NCBI GenBank assembly: GCA_027941995.1
Contig: CP115966.1
Location: forward strand, 1,922,001-1,986,000
Reading direction: 5' to 3'
Source of the DNA: Erythrobacteraceae bacterium WH01K
Lineage (GTDB): Bacteria; Pseudomonadota; Alphaproteobacteria; Sphingomonadales; Sphingomonadaceae
DNA length: 64,000 bases
Positions within the stretch are counted from its first letter, which is position 1; every line of letters starts with the position of its first letter. Below are positions 62,802 to 64,000 of this stretch, piece by piece. Below the pieces are notes generated by a model. The model was not told where the DNA came from and did not search any database. It was given only the letters and a program-made list of their open reading frames with translations. The position numbers and the translations under genes were made by a program.

Positions 62802-64000
62802 TTAAGCGAGCATTTGCCTTGCCGGACCCTGGCCCAGGAACGCCGAAGGTGACGCGGTTGCGCCGTAAGCCCCGGCACAAAATACCGCCACGAGGTCGTC
62901 AACCTCTGCCCGGGGCAGTTCGGCCCGGTCCGCCAAGCGGTCGAGCGGTGTGCAAAGGCATCCGACCACGCTGGCCAGATCATCGGCGGGAGCGGCAAAA
63001 TTGCTTGCAATTGCAACGGGATAATTGCGCCTGATGACCGTCCCGAAATTGCCGGACGCGGCTAGCTGGTGATGCAGGCCGCCATCGGTCACGAGAAATG
63101 TCTTCCCATGGCTGACCTTCCGGTCGACGATGCGGGTCAGGTAAACCCCGGCGAGCCCCACGAGATAGCGGCCGAGCTCGATGCAAAGATGCGCGCTTTC
63201 CAGCGTTTCCGGCAGGGTATCGAACCTTTGCGCCAGCGCATCGCCAATGCGGGAAATATCCAGTTCCTCGTCCCCGAAGAAGTACGGAATTCCGAATCCG
63301 CCCCCCATGTTCAGTTTCGGCAGGGGCTGTCCGATATCGCGCGCGATCCGGTCGGCAAGCTGGAGAACATTGGCCTGTGTCTCGATGATGGCGTCGGCAT
63401 CCAGCGCCTGCGAACCGGTATAGATGTGAAGGCCGCGCCAGTCGGCTCCGGCTGCGATGATCTCGCGGCCCAAGGCAGGCACGCGCTCGGCATCGACACC
63501 GAACGGCTTGGCCCCGCCGCCCATCTTCATGCCGGAGCCTTTCATGTCGAAATCAGGGTTAACGCGAATGGCCAGACGAGGGGTCTTTCCCAGCTCGTCC
63601 CCGATCCGCAGGGCGCGGTGTGCTTCTGCCTCGGATTCCGTATTCAGCGTGACGCCGGCTTCGATCGCGGCACGCAGCTCCTCGTTCCTCTTGCCCGGCC
63701 CGGCAAAGCTGACGCGGCCCATGTCGGCACCGATTTCGCGCAGGATCGCAAGTTCACCGCCAGAAGCAATGTCGAACCCGTCGACGATGGGTTGCATATA
63801 TTCGAGCAAGGGTTCGAAAGGATTCGCCTTGATCGCGTAATTGATGCCCAGCCTGTCGGGCATGGCGGCACGAAGCGCGTCCATCCGCGCGGCCAGCCTG
63901 TCGCGGGAATACACGAACAGGGGCGTGCCGCCCGCCTCTGCAACCAGGTCGGACGCTTTCCTGCCGCCGATCGCCAGTTCGCCATCGACGGCCTCGTACC
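62802..64000 (-). CDS. PLP-dependent decarboxylase, exosortase A system-associated (5' end outside window)
   Basis: Fold-type III decarboxylase (DAP/ornithine decarboxylase-like) linked with exosortase A loci; the likely role is making an amine or amino acid for the polymer. The frame is open past a GTG at 63914 to the window end, reading YEAVDGELAIGGRKASDLVA, so the start lies outside. PLP Lys is in INYAIKANP. Further motifs are GGGFGIPYFFGDEELDI and CVGCLCTPLDRLA-like VVGCLCTPLDRLAD. The visible part is 399 codons, nearly complete. A gene for an acyl-CoA ligase is expected just upstream, outside the window. Confidence 0.9.
   Translation of the reverse strand, partial: YEAVDGELAIGGRKASDLVAEAGGTPLFVYSRDRLAARMDALRAAMPDRLGINYAIKANPFEPLLEYMQPIVDGFDIASGGELAILREIGADMGRVSFAGPGKRNEELRAAIEAGVTLNTESEAEAHRALRIGDELGKTPRLAIRVNPDFDMKGSGMKMGGGAKPFGVDAERVPALGREIIAAGADWRGLHIYTGSQALDADAIIETQANVLQLADRIARDIGQPLPKLNMGGGFGIPYFFGDEELDISRIGDALAQRFDTLPETLESAHLCIELGRYLVGLAGVYLTRIVDRKVSHGKTFLVTDGGLHHQLAASGNFGTVIRRNYPVAIASNFAAPADDLASVVGCLCTPLDRLADRAELPRAEVDDLVAVFCAGAYGATASPSAFLGQGPARQMLA

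Overview
The window is a gene-dense, high-GC chromosomal segment whose gene content and order point to an alphaproteobacterium of the Sphingomonadales, most likely an Erythrobacteraceae member (inference from recognisable proteins, no search run). Supporting signs are the alphaproteobacterial nuo operon running into birA-coaX-rnj-DUF1467, an RNase E with a charged insertion inside its S1 domain, a TTG-started NuoA, and an exosortase A (XrtA) exopolysaccharide locus of the sphingomonad type. No rRNA, tRNA, CRISPR array, insertion sequence or prophage was seen.

Layout. 1-2545 (+): 3' part of gltX, gltA, and a small membrane protein. 2549-6506 (-): a four-gene cluster made of a histidine-kinase-like protein, an unknown helical protein, a membrane protein with a nucleotidyltransferase-like front half, and a short Hpt-like protein. 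It is divergent from an 880-residue membrane-anchored coiled-coil protein (6567-9209, +). 9228-27601 (-): one uninterrupted series of genes starting with nuoABCDEFGHIJKLMN (complex I), with two small membrane ORFs inserted between nuoD/nuoE and nuoE/nuoF, continuing into biotin ligase, type III pantothenate kinase, RNase J and DUF1467. 27783-33625: aldehyde dehydrogenase, thiolase, an SH3 protein, a 2-hydroxyacid dehydrogenase and an ammonium transporter broken by an in-frame stop. 33635-40571 (-): a flavin oxidoreductase, a lipoprotein methyltransferase, release factor 2, PBP1A and an N-acetylmuramoyl-L-alanine amidase. 40572-43810 (+): rne with a long leader and a clear terminator. 43851-49789: a methyltransferase, an ATP-grasp/nucleotidyltransferase pair, an SDR, sdhB, a thioesterase and zapE. 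49813-64000 (-): the XrtA exopolysaccharide locus, running off the window end inside the PLP-dependent decarboxylase gene.

How the genes work together. Citrate synthase, succinate dehydrogenase and complex I belong to the TCA cycle and aerobic respiration. PBP1A, the amidase and ZapE act on the cell wall and division. RNase E and RNase J are the two main endonuclease types of RNA decay. In the last 14 kb, a Wza-like lipoprotein, Wzz-like chain-length protein, BY-kinase-like ATPase, outer-membrane barrel, deacetylase, FemAB-like protein, glycosyltransferase, exosortase and asparagine-synthase-like amidotransferase form the usual XrtA set for making and exporting a surface polysaccharide and sorting PEP-CTERM proteins.

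The least explained part is 2549-9209. There both a histidine-kinase-like protein and an Hpt-like protein appear to lack the phospho-accepting histidine, next to a nucleotidyltransferase-like membrane protein and a giant coiled-coil protein. This is the best candidate for an undescribed system. Other points of note are the interrupted amt, a nitronate-monooxygenase-like protein with a possible Fe-S motif, and unannotated small membrane ORFs inside nuo.
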